Position numbers and translations under genes: made by a program
DNA from: JADZFO01 sp964512635
GTDB lineage: Bacteria > 4484-113 > JAFGCY01
Reading direction: 5' to 3'
Assembly: GCA_964512635.1 (NCBI GenBank)
Contig: CAZEJB010000019.1
Location: 1 to 64,000, forward strand
DNA: 64,000 nucleotides
Notes under the pieces: generated by a model
What the model was told of the DNA's origin: nothing
Database searches by the model: none
The model's input: only the letters and a program-made list of their open reading frames with translations
Part shown: piece by piece, positions 55,553 to 64,000 of the stretch
How the letters are laid out: each line of letters starts with the position of its first letter
How positions within the stretch are numbered: position 1 is the stretch's first letter

Positions 55553-57034
55553 GTGGCCATCAGTTTCGGCAGTGACGGCTTTAGAGGCGTCATCGGCCAG
55601 GGCTTCACCAAGGAGAATCTTGCGCGCATCGCGCTCGCGATTGTGCGCCATCTTCGCAACGGACTTGACCTGCAAAGCGGCAGCATAATTCCATTCGGCT
55701 ATGACACGCGTTTCCTGGCGCCTGAGGCTGCCGCCTTTATGGCCGGCATCTTCAGGCGCTTTGGCATCAACGCCCGCCTCTCGGACATCCCCTGCCCCAG
55801 CCCGTATCTGGCCTTTGCCTGCCACGCACACAGCGCACCGCTGGGCGTGCAGGTCTCGGCCTCGCATAACCCGCCGCTCTATGGCGGGGTCAAGCTTAAG
55901 GGCGGCTTCGGCGGCAGCCTGATGCCGGACGCTGTGGCGCGGATTGAGAGCTTTGCCGCCGAGCAGGATCCGGAAGAGCTGGCCCTGATCCTGCGCGAGC
56001 ATGACCTGTATGGCCCGACGGACGCGCTGCCGCGCTTCAACTTCAGCGAAATCTACCGCGGCGAGATCCTGATGGCCGCCGACTGGGATGAGACCTATCG
56101 CCCGCGGGTCATGGTCGACTACATGCACGGCGCCTCCAGCGGGATTTACGGCCCGATCCTGCGCGAGCTTCTCGATGTGGCCATTGAGCTGCGCGAGCGG
56201 CCGGACCCCTTTTTCGGCGGGCACAAGCCCGAGCCGATGCCGGAATACCTGCGTGATCTGTCGCTGCAGGTTGAGATGGCCCGCGATGGCAGCATTGGCC
56301 TGGCCTTTGACGGCGATGGCGACCGCCTCGGCGTGGTGGATGAAACCGGGCGCTGCCTGGGCACCCACGAAATCTATGCGCTGCTGCTCGAGCACGTCGT
56401 CGAAAGCGGGCTGGCCAGCCCCTGCCGAGCGGGGGGCATGGACGATAACGATCTGCCTGGCATAGTCGTGGCCTCGGTCAGCTTCTCCGGCCTGGTCGGC
56501 CGGGTCGCCTCCGCCCACGGCCTGATCCTGCATGAGGTGCCGGTCGGCTTCAAGCATGTCACCCAGGCGATGCTGCATATGGGTGCGCTGATGGGCGGCG
56601 AGGAAAGCGGCGGGACCGGCTTTGGCCATTACCTGCCGGAGCGCGACGCCCTGCTGATGGCACTGCTGCTGCTCGCCGCTGTGCGCCGCCGGGGCCAGCG
56701 CCTCAGCCAGATGGTCGACGACCTCTACGCGCGTTATGGTCGCCCCTGGTTCCTGCACTACGACCTGCCTTTGCCCCAGGGCGTCAGCGGAGTTGAGTTC
56801 AAGCCGCGCGTGCGCGAGCTGTCCAACCTGCAGGAACTGGCCGGTGAAACCGTCACCGGCTTTAACCACCGCGACGGGATGAAGCTGCGCACAGCCGGCG
56901 GCTGGGTACTGGTCCGTACCAGCGGGACTGAGCCTCTGCTGCGGATCTACAGCGAGGGCGACACCCCGGAACTGGCCCGCCGCCAGGCCGAAGCCGTGGC
57001 GGCGTTTGTCGGCCTGCAGCTGCCCAGCACCTAG
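55553..57034 (+). CDS. Phosphoglucomutase/phosphomannomutase family enzyme
   Basis: This is an alpha-D-phosphohexomutase, moving phosphate between C1 and C6 of hexose. The 493-residue protein has FGSDGFRGVIG at the start, the phosphoserine loop VSASHNPPLYGGVKLKG, the metal site FDGDGDRLGVVDE, the sugar loop GGEESGG and the phosphate-binding VRTSGTEPLLRIY. It starts at GTG 55553 with GGGAGGA upstream. The EESGG and SGTEP loops fit phosphoglucomutase or phosphomannomutase; glmM is a separate gene at 21863. Confidence 0.92.
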   Translation: MAISFGSDGFRGVIGQGFTKENLARIALAIVRHLRNGLDLQSGSIIPFGYDTRFLAPEAAAFMAGIFRRFGINARLSDIPCPSPYLAFACHAHSAPLGVQVSASHNPPLYGGVKLKGGFGGSLMPDAVARIESFAAEQDPEELALILREHDLYGPTDALPRFNFSEIYRGEILMAADWDETYRPRVMVDYMHGASSGIYGPILRELLDVAIELRERPDPFFGGHKPEPMPEYLRDLSLQVEMARDGSIGLAFDGDGDRLGVVDETGRCLGTHEIYALLLEHVVESGLASPCRAGGMDDNDLPGIVVASVSFSGLVGRVASAHGLILHEVPVGFKHVTQAMLHMGALMGGEESGGTGFGHYLPERDALLMALLLLAAVRRRGQRLSQMVDDLYARYGRPWFLHYDLPLPQGVSGVEFKPRVRELSNLQELAGETVTGFNHRDGMKLRTAGGWVLVRTSGTEPLLRIYSEGDTPELARRQAEAVAAFVGLQLPST

Positions 57035-57090
57035 GCCTGGGCAACAACTAAGCCTGCACGCTGCGCAAGGGCCGCCTGCACTCCTGAAAG

Positions 57091-57122
57091 CAAAGAAAAG
57101 GGGCAGACTTGTGCCTGCCCCT
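57091..57122 (-). terminator. Intrinsic terminator of the Q-rich membrane protein gene
   Basis: A-GGGGCAG-ACTTGTGC-CTGCCCC-T (57099-57122) is an eight-base stem, and on the minus strand it is followed by TTTCTTTG. It lies about 120 bases after the minus-strand stop at 57242. It also lies 65 bases after the + strand mutase gene and may serve both. Confidence 0.7.
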
Positions 57123-57134
57123 CGCGTACTTCCT

Positions 57135-57240
57135 TCTTGAACCGTAACCCCTGGTCCTCGACTCCTGGTCTTCGAATCATGAACCTGGAGTCTTGTATCT
57201 TGATTCCTAAATCTTGATCCTTGAGTCTTGATCCTTGCGG
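57135..57240. repeat. 'ttgatccttgagtcttgatcc' low-complexity run
   Basis: A degenerate 12-14-base theme ('cctggtcttcgaatcatgaa', 'cttgatcctt') is repeated about eight times up to the stop of the Q-rich gene. It is close in style to the GGGACCAGGG runs at 7010 and 10055. No gene or clear structure is seen. Confidence 0.6.
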
Positions 57241-57241
57241 G

Positions 57242-59242
57242 TTACTTCTCCTCACTCTCGGCTTCTTCGGTCTCTTCGCTATCGTCCTTGCCGTCGCCCT
57301 TCAGCTCGTCAAAGTACTGCTTGACCAGTTCCTGGTACTCCAGGGGCACCTGCTCCTGCTGCATGGCCTTCTCTTCGCCATCGGTATAGGCGCCGACAAT
57401 GCCCTGATAATCCCGCAGAGCCTTCTGATCCTCGGGCACCGAGCGGATCTCTTCGACCTTCTGCGGCGGAGCGCTGAAGTCGATCTTGCCATGCACGCGC
57501 TCATCGCGGTTGCCGTGCGCAGTGTTCTCCGGGGCGTAGAGGCCATCGAAATCCGTCGAGGCCGTGTCACGGGTCTCGCCGTTGGTGCGGTCCTCGACCT
57601 GGTTGCTGCCATTGGCCGGCGCCGGCTCGGCGGCATAGGGCGTGCTGCCCCAGCCCTGGCCGCTGCCGGCTTTGCCCTGCTTCTGGGTCAGATACTGTCC
57701 GAACGCGAGTCCCTGTTTGATACCTGCAATTTGCTGGGCCAACTGCCCACCCTGGCCACCTTGTCAAGTGCCGCCAGCGCACTGGTTCTGCTGGTTCATC
57801 GACTGCGCCATGTTCTGGCGGTTCTGCATCACCTGCTGGTTCTGCTGCTGCATCTGGCCCTGCTGACCCTGCTGGCCTTGTTGCCCCTGCTGACCCTGCT
57901 GCTGCTGGGCCTGCTGGAAGTAGTTCTGGCACTGCTGGGCCGCCTGGCTCATCTGCTGCTTCTGCTGCTGGCTGAGGTTCTGGTTCTGCTGGATCTGCTG
58001 CTGGGCCTGGGCCAGCTGCTGCTGCATCTGCTGCAGCGTCTGCGGGCTCATCGAACCCTGCTGCGCCATCTGCTCCTTCATCTGGTTCATCAGGTTCTGC
58101 AGGTTCTGGCTTTGCTCCTTCAGCTCCTTCTGTCCGCTCTGGGACAGCTGCTGGTTCAGGTTGCTCAGATCCTTCTCGAAGTTCTGCATCAGCTGCTCAA
58201 GCGCCTTCTTGAGCTCCTGCTCGTTCTTAAGCTGCTCCTGCAGCTTCTTCATCGTTTCCTTCAGGTCGCTGTTCTGCTGGCCGGCCTCGCTGGCCAGGGC
58301 CTTGTCCATCGCCTGCAGCATGTCCTGCAGCATTTTGGCCTGGTCCTGCGTTAGCTGGCCCGACTCCAGGTTCTTCATCAACTGTCCAAGCTGGTTGACG
58401 AATTCCTCGATATTGCCTTCGCTCAGCTTCTGGCCCAGCTCTTCAGTACTTTTGAGGTCCTTAAGCTCTTTGCCAAGCTGCTTGGTCAGGTCCTGCTCGG
58501 CCTGCGGGACCATCGACTTCTGCTGCTCGCGCAGCTTGTCTTCCAGCTTCTGGAGCTGCTTGAGCGCTTCCTTCTTCTTGACCTGCTGCTGGTCGAGCTT
58601 CTCGCCGACCCGCTTGATCTCCTTGGCCTGCTGCTCCAGCACCGGGTCCTTCTTCTTCTTGGCCTCTTCCAGCGCCTTCTTGGCGATTTCCTTGAGCTTC
58701 TGTCCCTCGGTCTGGATCAGCTTGGCCTCGGCCCGGTCGCTGTGCTTCACAAACCAGTTGAGCTGGGGCACGAAGCTCAGGCCGGCGGCGATCAGCAGTG
58801 CCGGCAGGGCCAGGCGCAGGGTCCGGGGCGCCCGCCAGGGATAGACTTTCTTAAGCTGGGCCTTCTCGACGCTCTTGACTGCGTCCTTAAGCAGCGCCTT
58901 CACGAAGGGGTCCTTCGCCGGCACGCCCTCGCCCAGTGCCAGGGCTGAGCTGACCCGCTCACGCAGGCCCAGGCTGACGTCGATGTCGTTGGCGACCGCC
59001 AGTGGCGTAATCTTCATCAGGGCGCCGCGGACAAGAAAGCCGATGGCCACCGCCGATAACAGCACCCCAGCGCCGAGGTACTCGTTGATTGGCAGGATAA
59101 ACAGGCGGCTGAGCAGGATGCACAGGCCCGCCGGGATTGCTCCCCAGAACAGGCCGCGAACGAATTGCTCCAGCAGCACCTGGCCGCGCTTAGTATTTCT
59201 CAGGCGTTTGACGCCGACTTCAATTTTCTCTCTGTCGCTCAT
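57242..59242 (-). CDS. Large Q-rich membrane/coiled-coil protein interrupted by an in-frame TGA
   Basis: Two frames, 59242-57764 (492 residues) and 57742-57242, are in the same reading frame and separated only by a TGA at 57764-57766 followed by seven sense codons (QGGQGGQ). Together they form a 667-codon gene. The start has AGGAGG six bases upstream. The first part has a pair of membrane segments near 32-71 and a third near 147-165, long charged helices, then a Gln-rich region (about 330-490). The second part ends VPLEYQELVKQYFDEL, like the end of DUF4175-type proteins found with MoxR/Bat-type envelope genes. A nonsense mutation, readthrough or a sequence error are all possible; TGA is a normal stop elsewhere in this window (cdaR, rsmH, rpsS). 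Confidence 0.75.
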
Positions 59243-59341
59243 CCAGCCCTCCTGGACTACTTATAAGACTAACACAGTTACGCACTTATTCATTTAATGT
59301 CGGCACACCATTCGCGCTGATTCAGGCCCGGCTGAGACGGA

Positions 59342-59347
59342 TATAAT
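59342..59347 (+). promoter_or_regulatory. TATAAT -10 element of the PKD/PPC lipoprotein gene
   Basis: A perfect TATAAT lies 39 bases before the ATG at 59387; the -35 position (about 59318-59324, TGATTC) is weak. The interval 59243-59386 is a divergent promoter region for the Q-rich gene (minus) and this lipoprotein (plus). Confidence 0.55.
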
Positions 59348-59386
59348 CTCGCGTTCCCAAATTTGCCACTGCACGCCGGAGTCTTC

Positions 59387-61999
59387 ATGTATCCCAAGCC
59401 CGCTGTCGGCTTTATCCAGCATTATCGGCCCCTGGCCCTGGCCCTGGCGCTTGCCGCGCTGCTGGCCGGCTGCTCCGTCTCGAGCCAGCCTTCCGGACTC
59501 GACAGCCGTGACGGCGGCGCAACCGCGGCGCCGGTTCCAACGGCGGGTCTGCCCAAGGTTGAGGACCTCGCGGCTATCGACCGCCTGCGCCCGGTTTCGG
59601 ATGTCGACTATGACCTGTTCAACTACGGCGGGGCTATTGCGCCTTTGACCGCGCGCCGCAACGTTACCCAGACCGGCCTCTTCGGTTTCCAGGCTGCTTA
59701 CGCACCGGTTGCCGGCACCAGCACGACTCTGGGCGACGCCGCCTTTGCGATCTACAACTTCCACCCGGTGGGGCTTGGAGGAGGCACGGTGCTGTCCCTG
59801 GACTGGAACACGCCACCGGCCGACGGCACCCTGTGGGTAGCCCTCGCCGACCCGCAGCAATTTGCCTGGCGCTGGTTTGGCGTACCTGCCAGCGGCGAGA
59901 TAAGCTTCAACCCGGCCAGCTACACCTGGCAGTCCGGCGGCTATCTCTACCTGATGGTCTTTGTCGAAGGTAATCAGACCTGCACGCTCAACAGCATCAC
60001 TCTCGGCGACCCCGGGCTGACGGCAGTGCTGGATGTCGACGAGGCCGGGGCCGGTGCCAACTTTGTGCACAACTTCGACGCCAGCGGAAGCTTCAGCGTC
60101 AGCGGCACTACCATCACCAACTTCGAGTGGGACTGGGATGCCGACGGGGTCTATGACGAAAGCACCGGCGGCACCGGTACCAATGCCCACCAGTATTCTG
60201 AAACCGGCGTCCACTGGCCGACCGTGCGTGTCACAGCCTCCGGTGGTCAGACCGATTCGGCCTCAATTCCGATCTTCACCTACGACGAGCAGGAAGAGAA
60301 CGATAACAACGTCGCCGCCGATGCCATGCCCGCTCTGCCCTTCCTTGACTGGGCCGGCAACTGCGGCAACGGTCCCTTCATCGGTGGCGGCGCCTATGAC
60401 GGCGATGCCCTGGACATCCTCAGCTTCAGCGCGGCGCAGGGTGACAGCCTGCATTTCAGCCTGCAGACCTTCGGGGAGTCCAACCAGTACCTTGGGCTCT
60501 TTGACAGCGACGGCGACCACCTGACCATGGATTCCTACTCCAACTCCTCCAGCCAGGAGCTGAACTACACGATTCAGGCCGGGGATAATGCGCCCTTCTA
60601 CCTGCACATCAATTCCGACCCCAACCATGGCGGCTCGGCGAACTACCTGCTGAGCGGCACCAAGAACTCGCTTCCGCAGGCTCTGCTTCAGGCTGCCGTC
60701 CAGGTGGACAACTTCCCCTACCAGTACATCTTCACGGTCAGCAACAGTGTTGACGCCGACGGCAGCATTGCGAAGTACGAAATGGACTTTGAAAGCGATG
60801 GTATCTGGGACGCCTTCAACAGCGACGGCAGCCAGTTTGAGTACACTTTCAGCGATGCCTGGCGGGACTTCCAGCAGGTCACTCTGCGCGTCACGGACGA
60901 TGACGGCAACACCGATACCGACACCTTTACCCTCAAGCTGGCCAACAGCAGTGACGAGATTGAAGACAACGACGGCCCGCTCAGCGCAACCAACGTAGAC
61001 AGCGAAAACAAAGTCCAGGGCTCCATCGGCGAAAACAGCTACGATGGCGACAATGTCGACTGGTGGCAGTTCAACCCGATCCCGGAGTCCCTGGTCACGG
61101 TGCAGCTCGAGTTCACCCGCAACATTGAGTCCGGGTTCTTTGGCTCAGCCTTCTCCACCATGGAGAACGATATCGCAATGAACATTTATGACGCCGACGG
61201 CGATAACCTCCTGTCGGTGGTCAGTAACGGCACGCCATTTCTCACCACGACCTACGCCCTGACGGCCGCCGACGCCCTGCCGCTGCGGGTAGAGCTGCTG
61301 TGCATCGATGGCGGAAGCAACTATGAACTGACCTTTGCCCAGAATACGCCGCCCAGCATTGTGCTCGCCGCCGACAAGTTCGCGGTCAATGCCGGCGACA
61401 GCATCAACTTCGACGCCAGCGGCACCAGCGATCTGGGCACCTTGGGCCTGAGCTATTCCTGGGACTTTGATGGCGACGGCAGCTACGACTCTTCCGACGG
61501 CCCGCTGACTTCAAGCACACTTGACACGGACGGTGTCTACATCGGCAATGTGCGGGTCACTGACGGCGACGGCCTGGTCAGCTACAAATCCTTTGTGATC
61601 CGCGTCGGTGCAGTCCCGGGCATCTTCGACGAAGTTGAGGACAACGACGCGGTGAACATGTCGCAGGTCCTGCCGGCCGATTCGGTGGTCAACTTCAGCG
61701 GCAACATCGGCACGACCGGCGACGTCAACGCCGACAAGTGGGATTTCTTCAACATTGGCTCACCGGTGGAAGGCACCACGATTTCCATTCGCCTGCACTT
61801 CATCGTCACTCATGACGATCTCGACCTGCACCTCTACGACAACCTGGGGAACCAGCTTGCGGTCAGCAGCGCGGGCATCAGCGACTACGAGGTGATCAAC
61901 TACACCCTTGGCAAGTTTGTCGAGCTGCCGCTGCATATCGGCGTGGAGAACTTCTCCGACGCCGGCAGCACCGACTACCTGCTCAGCGCGGTCTATTAG
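59387..61999 (+). CDS. Large lipoprotein with PKD and PPC-type domains
   Basis: The ATG at 59387 has GGAG upstream and opens a lipoprotein signal (ALALALAALLAGC, Cys26). The 870-residue product alternates PKD-like folds (DASGSFSVSGTTITNFEWDW; DFESDGIWDAFNSDG; FDASGTSDLGTLGLSYSWDF) with about 110-residue domains of the bacterial pre-peptidase C-terminal kind. The latter start with acidic EENDN/EDNDG motifs and end YLLSG, at about residues 295-420, 525-655 and 745-870. Three alternations are complete. The build suggests a surface binding protein with no enzyme domain of its own. Its stop overlaps the lpxB stop on the other strand by three bases. Confidence 0.88.
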   Translation: MYPKPAVGFIQHYRPLALALALAALLAGCSVSSQPSGLDSRDGGATAAPVPTAGLPKVEDLAAIDRLRPVSDVDYDLFNYGGAIAPLTARRNVTQTGLFGFQAAYAPVAGTSTTLGDAAFAIYNFHPVGLGGGTVLSLDWNTPPADGTLWVALADPQQFAWRWFGVPASGEISFNPASYTWQSGGYLYLMVFVEGNQTCTLNSITLGDPGLTAVLDVDEAGAGANFVHNFDASGSFSVSGTTITNFEWDWDADGVYDESTGGTGTNAHQYSETGVHWPTVRVTASGGQTDSASIPIFTYDEQEENDNNVAADAMPALPFLDWAGNCGNGPFIGGGAYDGDALDILSFSAAQGDSLHFSLQTFGESNQYLGLFDSDGDHLTMDSYSNSSSQELNYTIQAGDNAPFYLHINSDPNHGGSANYLLSGTKNSLPQALLQAAVQVDNFPYQYIFTVSNSVDADGSIAKYEMDFESDGIWDAFNSDGSQFEYTFSDAWRDFQQVTLRVTDDDGNTDTDTFTLKLANSSDEIEDNDGPLSATNVDSENKVQGSIGENSYDGDNVDWWQFNPIPESLVTVQLEFTRNIESGFFGSAFSTMENDIAMNIYDADGDNLLSVVSNGTPFLTTTYALTAADALPLRVELLCIDGGSNYELTFAQNTPPSIVLAADKFAVNAGDSINFDASGTSDLGTLGLSYSWDFDGDGSYDSSDGPLTSSTLDTDGVYIGNVRVTDGDGLVSYKSFVIRVGAVPGIFDEVEDNDAVNMSQVLPADSVVNFSGNIGTTGDVNADKWDFFNIGSPVEGTTISIRLHFIVTHDDLDLHLYDNLGNQLAVSSAGISDYEVINYTLGKFVELPLHIGVENFSDAGSTDYLLSAVY

Positions 62000-63339
62000 G
62001 CCGGCAGCAGGTCCTGCAGCAGCCTGGCCCCCGTGCGCAGCGGCTCGGGCTTGCAGATGCTCTCGCGCAGCTTGTCGAAGGCGCCCAGCATCGCGTCGCG
62101 CTCGCTGTCTTCAAACAGCAGGCTGCCAAGGGTTTCGGCGATGCGCAGCGGGTTGCAGTCCTCCTGGATCAGCTCGGGCACAATCGCCCGGCCGGCCAGC
62201 AGGTTCGGGAAGCTGTAAAAGGGCATGCTGAACTTCTGCACATGCCGCAGGATCCAGGCCAGGTAAGCCGGCACGCGATAACACATCGCCGCAGGCACGC
62301 CCATCAGCGCGCATTCATGCAGCCCGGTGCCGCTCTTGACCAGCATCACGTCCGCGCGCGCCATCAGGTCATAGGTATGCTCGGGGTCGATCAGGGTCAG
62401 GCCCTCAAGGCCCGCCTGCCGCGCGGCCTTGAGTACGCCGGCCCGCAGCTCCTTATGCGCCACCGGCGTCACGACGTGCAGCGGTGGGAGCGGCGCGGAG
62501 CTCTCCGGGATGCCTCCCTCCTGGCGGTCCTCGCTCCAGCCTTCCTGGATCAGCCGCAGCGCCTTATACATCGACGGGGCGATCCACTCCACCTCGCGCA
62601 CGCGGCTTCCGGGCAGCGCGCCAATAATGATCGGCCGCCGGGTCTCATGCGCCGCGGCGCCGGAGATTCCTCCCGGCTGCAGCTCGATCCCGGTCAGCGC
62701 GCTGAACTCGCTGTCCGTCAGCTTAGGCTTCGCCAGCTCGCAAAGCGGGTGGCCGATATAGGCATAGTTGATCCCCAGGCGCTCATAGGTTTCAAGGCTG
62801 ACGGGATAAATCAGGATGCTGAGGTCGCAGGTCCGCTTCTGGTCCAGAAAGCGGCTGTTCTTCAGGCTGCGCTCAAGCTCATTGGGGTCATACAACGATT
62901 CCCAGCGCACCGGCGCAACGTAGTAAACGATCTTGCCCTTATAGCCGCCGTTGCGCAGCATTTTGGCCAGGTTGAGGTTCAGCACGCGGTTGTCGACCAG
63001 CACCACCATATCCGGCTGGGTGCGCAGGATGAAGCGCGCGGTGCGGGTGATCACATCATGGAAGTGCTGGGCCTTGAGCAGGTTGTGGACGATGCCAAGC
63101 TCGCTCCAGGTCGCCACGTCATGCAGCAGAATTGCACCGGAAGCCTTCAGCCGCGCCGAGCCGTTTGCGCCGACGCGCGCCGGCTCCAGTCCCATTTCCC
63201 CGCGCAGACGCTGCAGCGCGTCGATCAGATGCGCGGCATGCATCTCGCCGGAAAGCTCGCCAGTGGAGACGAAAATGGACGCGGTGGAGCGCGGGACTGC
63301 GTCCCGTTTTCCCTGCAGCTTAACCGGAGTCTCTGGCAA
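61996..63339 (-). CDS. lpxB: Lipid-A-disaccharide synthase
   Basis: LpxB joins UDP-diacylglucosamine and lipid X at the inner membrane, the first disaccharide step of lipid A. The family core is visible: IFVSTGELSGEMHAAHLIDA (family: AGEASGD), LVDNRVLNLNLAKMLRNGGY, KIVYYVAPVRWES, YIGHPLCE, GALPGSRVREVEWIAPSM, and KSGTGLHECALMGVPAAMCY with YRVPA. The glycosyltransferase B fold is complete. The start is uncertain: no ATG is in frame close to the core, and TTG 63339 is my choice (447 residues). The 5' end runs through a repeat ('gggacgcagtcccgcgctcc'), which encodes the residues just before the core. Confidence 0.92.
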   Translation of the reverse strand: MPETPVKLQGKRDAVPRSTASIFVSTGELSGEMHAAHLIDALQRLRGEMGLEPARVGANGSARLKASGAILLHDVATWSELGIVHNLLKAQHFHDVITRTARFILRTQPDMVVLVDNRVLNLNLAKMLRNGGYKGKIVYYVAPVRWESLYDPNELERSLKNSRFLDQKRTCDLSILIYPVSLETYERLGINYAYIGHPLCELAKPKLTDSEFSALTGIELQPGGISGAAAHETRRPIIIGALPGSRVREVEWIAPSMYKALRLIQEGWSEDRQEGGIPESSAPLPPLHVVTPVAHKELRAGVLKAARQAGLEGLTLIDPEHTYDLMARADVMLVKSGTGLHECALMGVPAAMCYRVPAYLAWILRHVQKFSMPFYSFPNLLAGRAIVPELIQEDCNPLRIAETLGSLLFEDSERDAMLGAFDKLRESICKPEPLRTGARLLQDLLPA

Positions 63340-63359
63340 GTGCAGGATTATACGCAGGG

Positions 63360-63478
63360 TTGCATTTCTTCCTAGGGCCGGCGCTTGTCCCCGGCCGTCC
63401 TGATTCATGTAGGGCCGGGGCTTGTCCCCGCCCGTCTTGATTCTTGTAGGGCCGGGGCTTGTCCCCGGCCGTCTTCGC
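63360..63478. repeat. Tandem hairpin repeat GTAGGGCCGGGGCTTGTCCCC
   Basis: Three tandem copies of a unit of about 37 bases, each with the self-complementary core GGCCGGGG-CTTGT-CCCCGGCC (the first and second copies have one mismatch) and a linker 'gtcttgattcttgta'. They start just upstream of the lpxB coding region and may have replaced its promoter or leader. Confidence 0.8.
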
Positions 63479-63481
63479 TGG

Positions 63482-63895
63482 GGAGCGCAGGCTTTAGCCT
63501 GCATCTTTTCTTGGTAGGGGCAGCGCACGGTCGCCGCCCGACTCGCTTCCTCTTGTCGTCAATTGGAGCGCGGCCATCCTGGCCGCATCTTCATTCTGCA
63601 CCGAAGGCTGGGAGCGCGGGCCGCCTGCGCAGCAGGGGCCCGCTTTCTTCTTCCTGATCCTGAAGTGAGGGAACGGCAGAACAGGAATGCGGGCTCTTGC
63701 TTCGCGCGCAGCCCGCGCTCCGTGCCAAGGTCCGGCATCGAGCAGCTTCCAGCGCTGCGCCGCCACTGAGTGCGGCGCTACCGGCCTCACATCATTCTGC
63801 CCACTGCCTTCGGCCTTTTGCATCCGCCATCCGCCATTTGCCATCCGCCATCCGCCATCCGCCATCCGTCACGACGCGCGGAGGGGGCCGCGCTG
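63482..63895. repeat. Hairpin repeats and CCGCCAT tandem run
   Basis: GGAGCG-hairpin-ATCTT copies lie at 63482-63507 (GCAGGC-TTTA-GCCTGC) and 63565-63591 (GCGGCCA-TCC-TGGCCGC); further GGAGCGCGGG pieces are near 63610 and 63715. At 63823-63868 'catccgccatccgccatttg' is a seven-base tandem run. The interval 63340-63895 has no recognisable gene. Confidence 0.7.
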
Positions 63896-64000
63896 CTACT
63901 GGATCATCACCCGGTCATGCGCGCTCTCCGGTACCCAGATCCCACGCACAGCTCCGCCCTCATCCATCAGCAGCCAGGGGTGGCCGACGAAGGTGCTCAT
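63896..64000 (-). CDS. C-terminus of a probable VHL-beta-domain protein (partial)
   Basis: Minus-strand frame ending in TAG at 63896: the last 34 residues are MSTFVGHPWLLMDEGGAVRG and IWVPESAHDRVMIQ. The pattern T-x-VGHPWLxxDxxGxxxGxxxP matches the central part of the von Hippel-Lindau beta domain (human pVHL: YRGHLWLFRDAG), which also occurs in uncharacterised bacterial proteins. The ATG lies exactly at the window edge; in a real VHL domain about 50 residues precede this part, so the gene very probably continues outside. Confidence 0.6.
   Translation of the reverse strand: MSTFVGHPWLLMDEGGAVRGIWVPESAHDRVMIQ

Noticed and set aside
57743..57766. Selenocysteine at the in-frame TGA
   Set aside because: The context is a Gln/Gly linker with no redox motif, and no selenoprotein genes are in the window; the possible hairpin just after the TGA is short and has no convincing SECIS shape.
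57221..58354. A Leu-rich + strand frame that looks like a multi-pass membrane protein
   Set aside because: It is antisense to the Gln-rich coding region: CAG codons read as CTG on the other strand, which makes false leucine runs.
63823..63868. A CRISPR-like array
   Set aside because: The CCGCCAT run has a 7-base period with no spacers, and no cas gene is present. No other array-like pattern was found in the window.

Overview
The window is a high-GC bacterial chromosome segment, almost certainly from an uncultured organism assembled from a metagenome: it carries a run of N flanked on both sides by the same 55 bases, the signature of a de Bruijn graph contig overlap. The cell is a diderm with a diaminopimelate-type wall. 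This follows from LpxB (lipid A), MurE with the DNPR motif, many lipoprotein signal peptides and a dcw fragment. The phylum cannot be fixed from the sequence alone. The translation genes are unusual: a short S14 and an L36 with incomplete zinc sites, an IF-1 with a large insert, no L30 or S4 gene at their usual places, and a single-chain glycyl-tRNA synthetase.

Layout. 1-2100: gene-poor, with repeat debris, Rhs/YD-like coding remnants and two small hypothetical genes of lower GC. 2118-5256: a hypothetical protein, a fatty acid desaturase fused to HEAT repeats, and a membrane-anchored unknown. 5257-11671 (minus): mraZ-rsmH-ftsL-ftsI-murE, a short division and wall cluster broken by the assembly gap and by low-complexity repeats. 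11946-14078: a PKD lipoprotein. 14125-18245 (minus): the Pnkp/Hen1 RNA repair pair directly behind tRNA-Val(UAC). 18290-21575: ilvE and a two-domain reductase fusion. 21619-21825: a truncated S23-type four-helix-bundle gene between inverted G-rich arms. 21863-26203 (minus): glmM, cdaR and cdaA (c-di-AMP module) and a NlpC/P60 hydrolase. 26254-42847 (minus): one almost continuous block holding the S10, spc and alpha operons, with truA, rplM and rpsI at its end. 43161-46248 (minus): an M28 lipoprotein, an FtsB/DivIC protein and a repeat-rich unknown. 46616-50110: an orphan OmpR-type regulator, two paralogous membrane-anchored unknowns and a lipoprotein, set among interspersed hairpin repeats. 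50234-64000: glyS, lipoproteins, a secreted protein with about 42 cysteines, a CTP-dependent lipid kinase homologue, thioredoxin, a phosphohexomutase, a Q-rich membrane protein interrupted by one in-frame TGA, a PKD/PPC lipoprotein, lpxB, and the C-terminus of a probable VHL-beta-domain protein at the right edge.

How the genes work together. Most of the window is housekeeping: ribosome and transcription core with secretion (SecY) and start-methionine removal (Map); wall precursor supply (GlmM, MurE) with division synthase (FtsI, FtsL, FtsB) and its regulator MraZ; c-di-AMP synthesis tied to GlmM; and lipid A synthesis. The accessory content is RNA repair, the fusion enzymes, the cysteine-rich protein and several families of hairpin-forming repeats. 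The repeats fill nearly every non-coding gap outside the ribosomal block and have intruded on gene ends (rsmH 3' end, lpxB 5' end).
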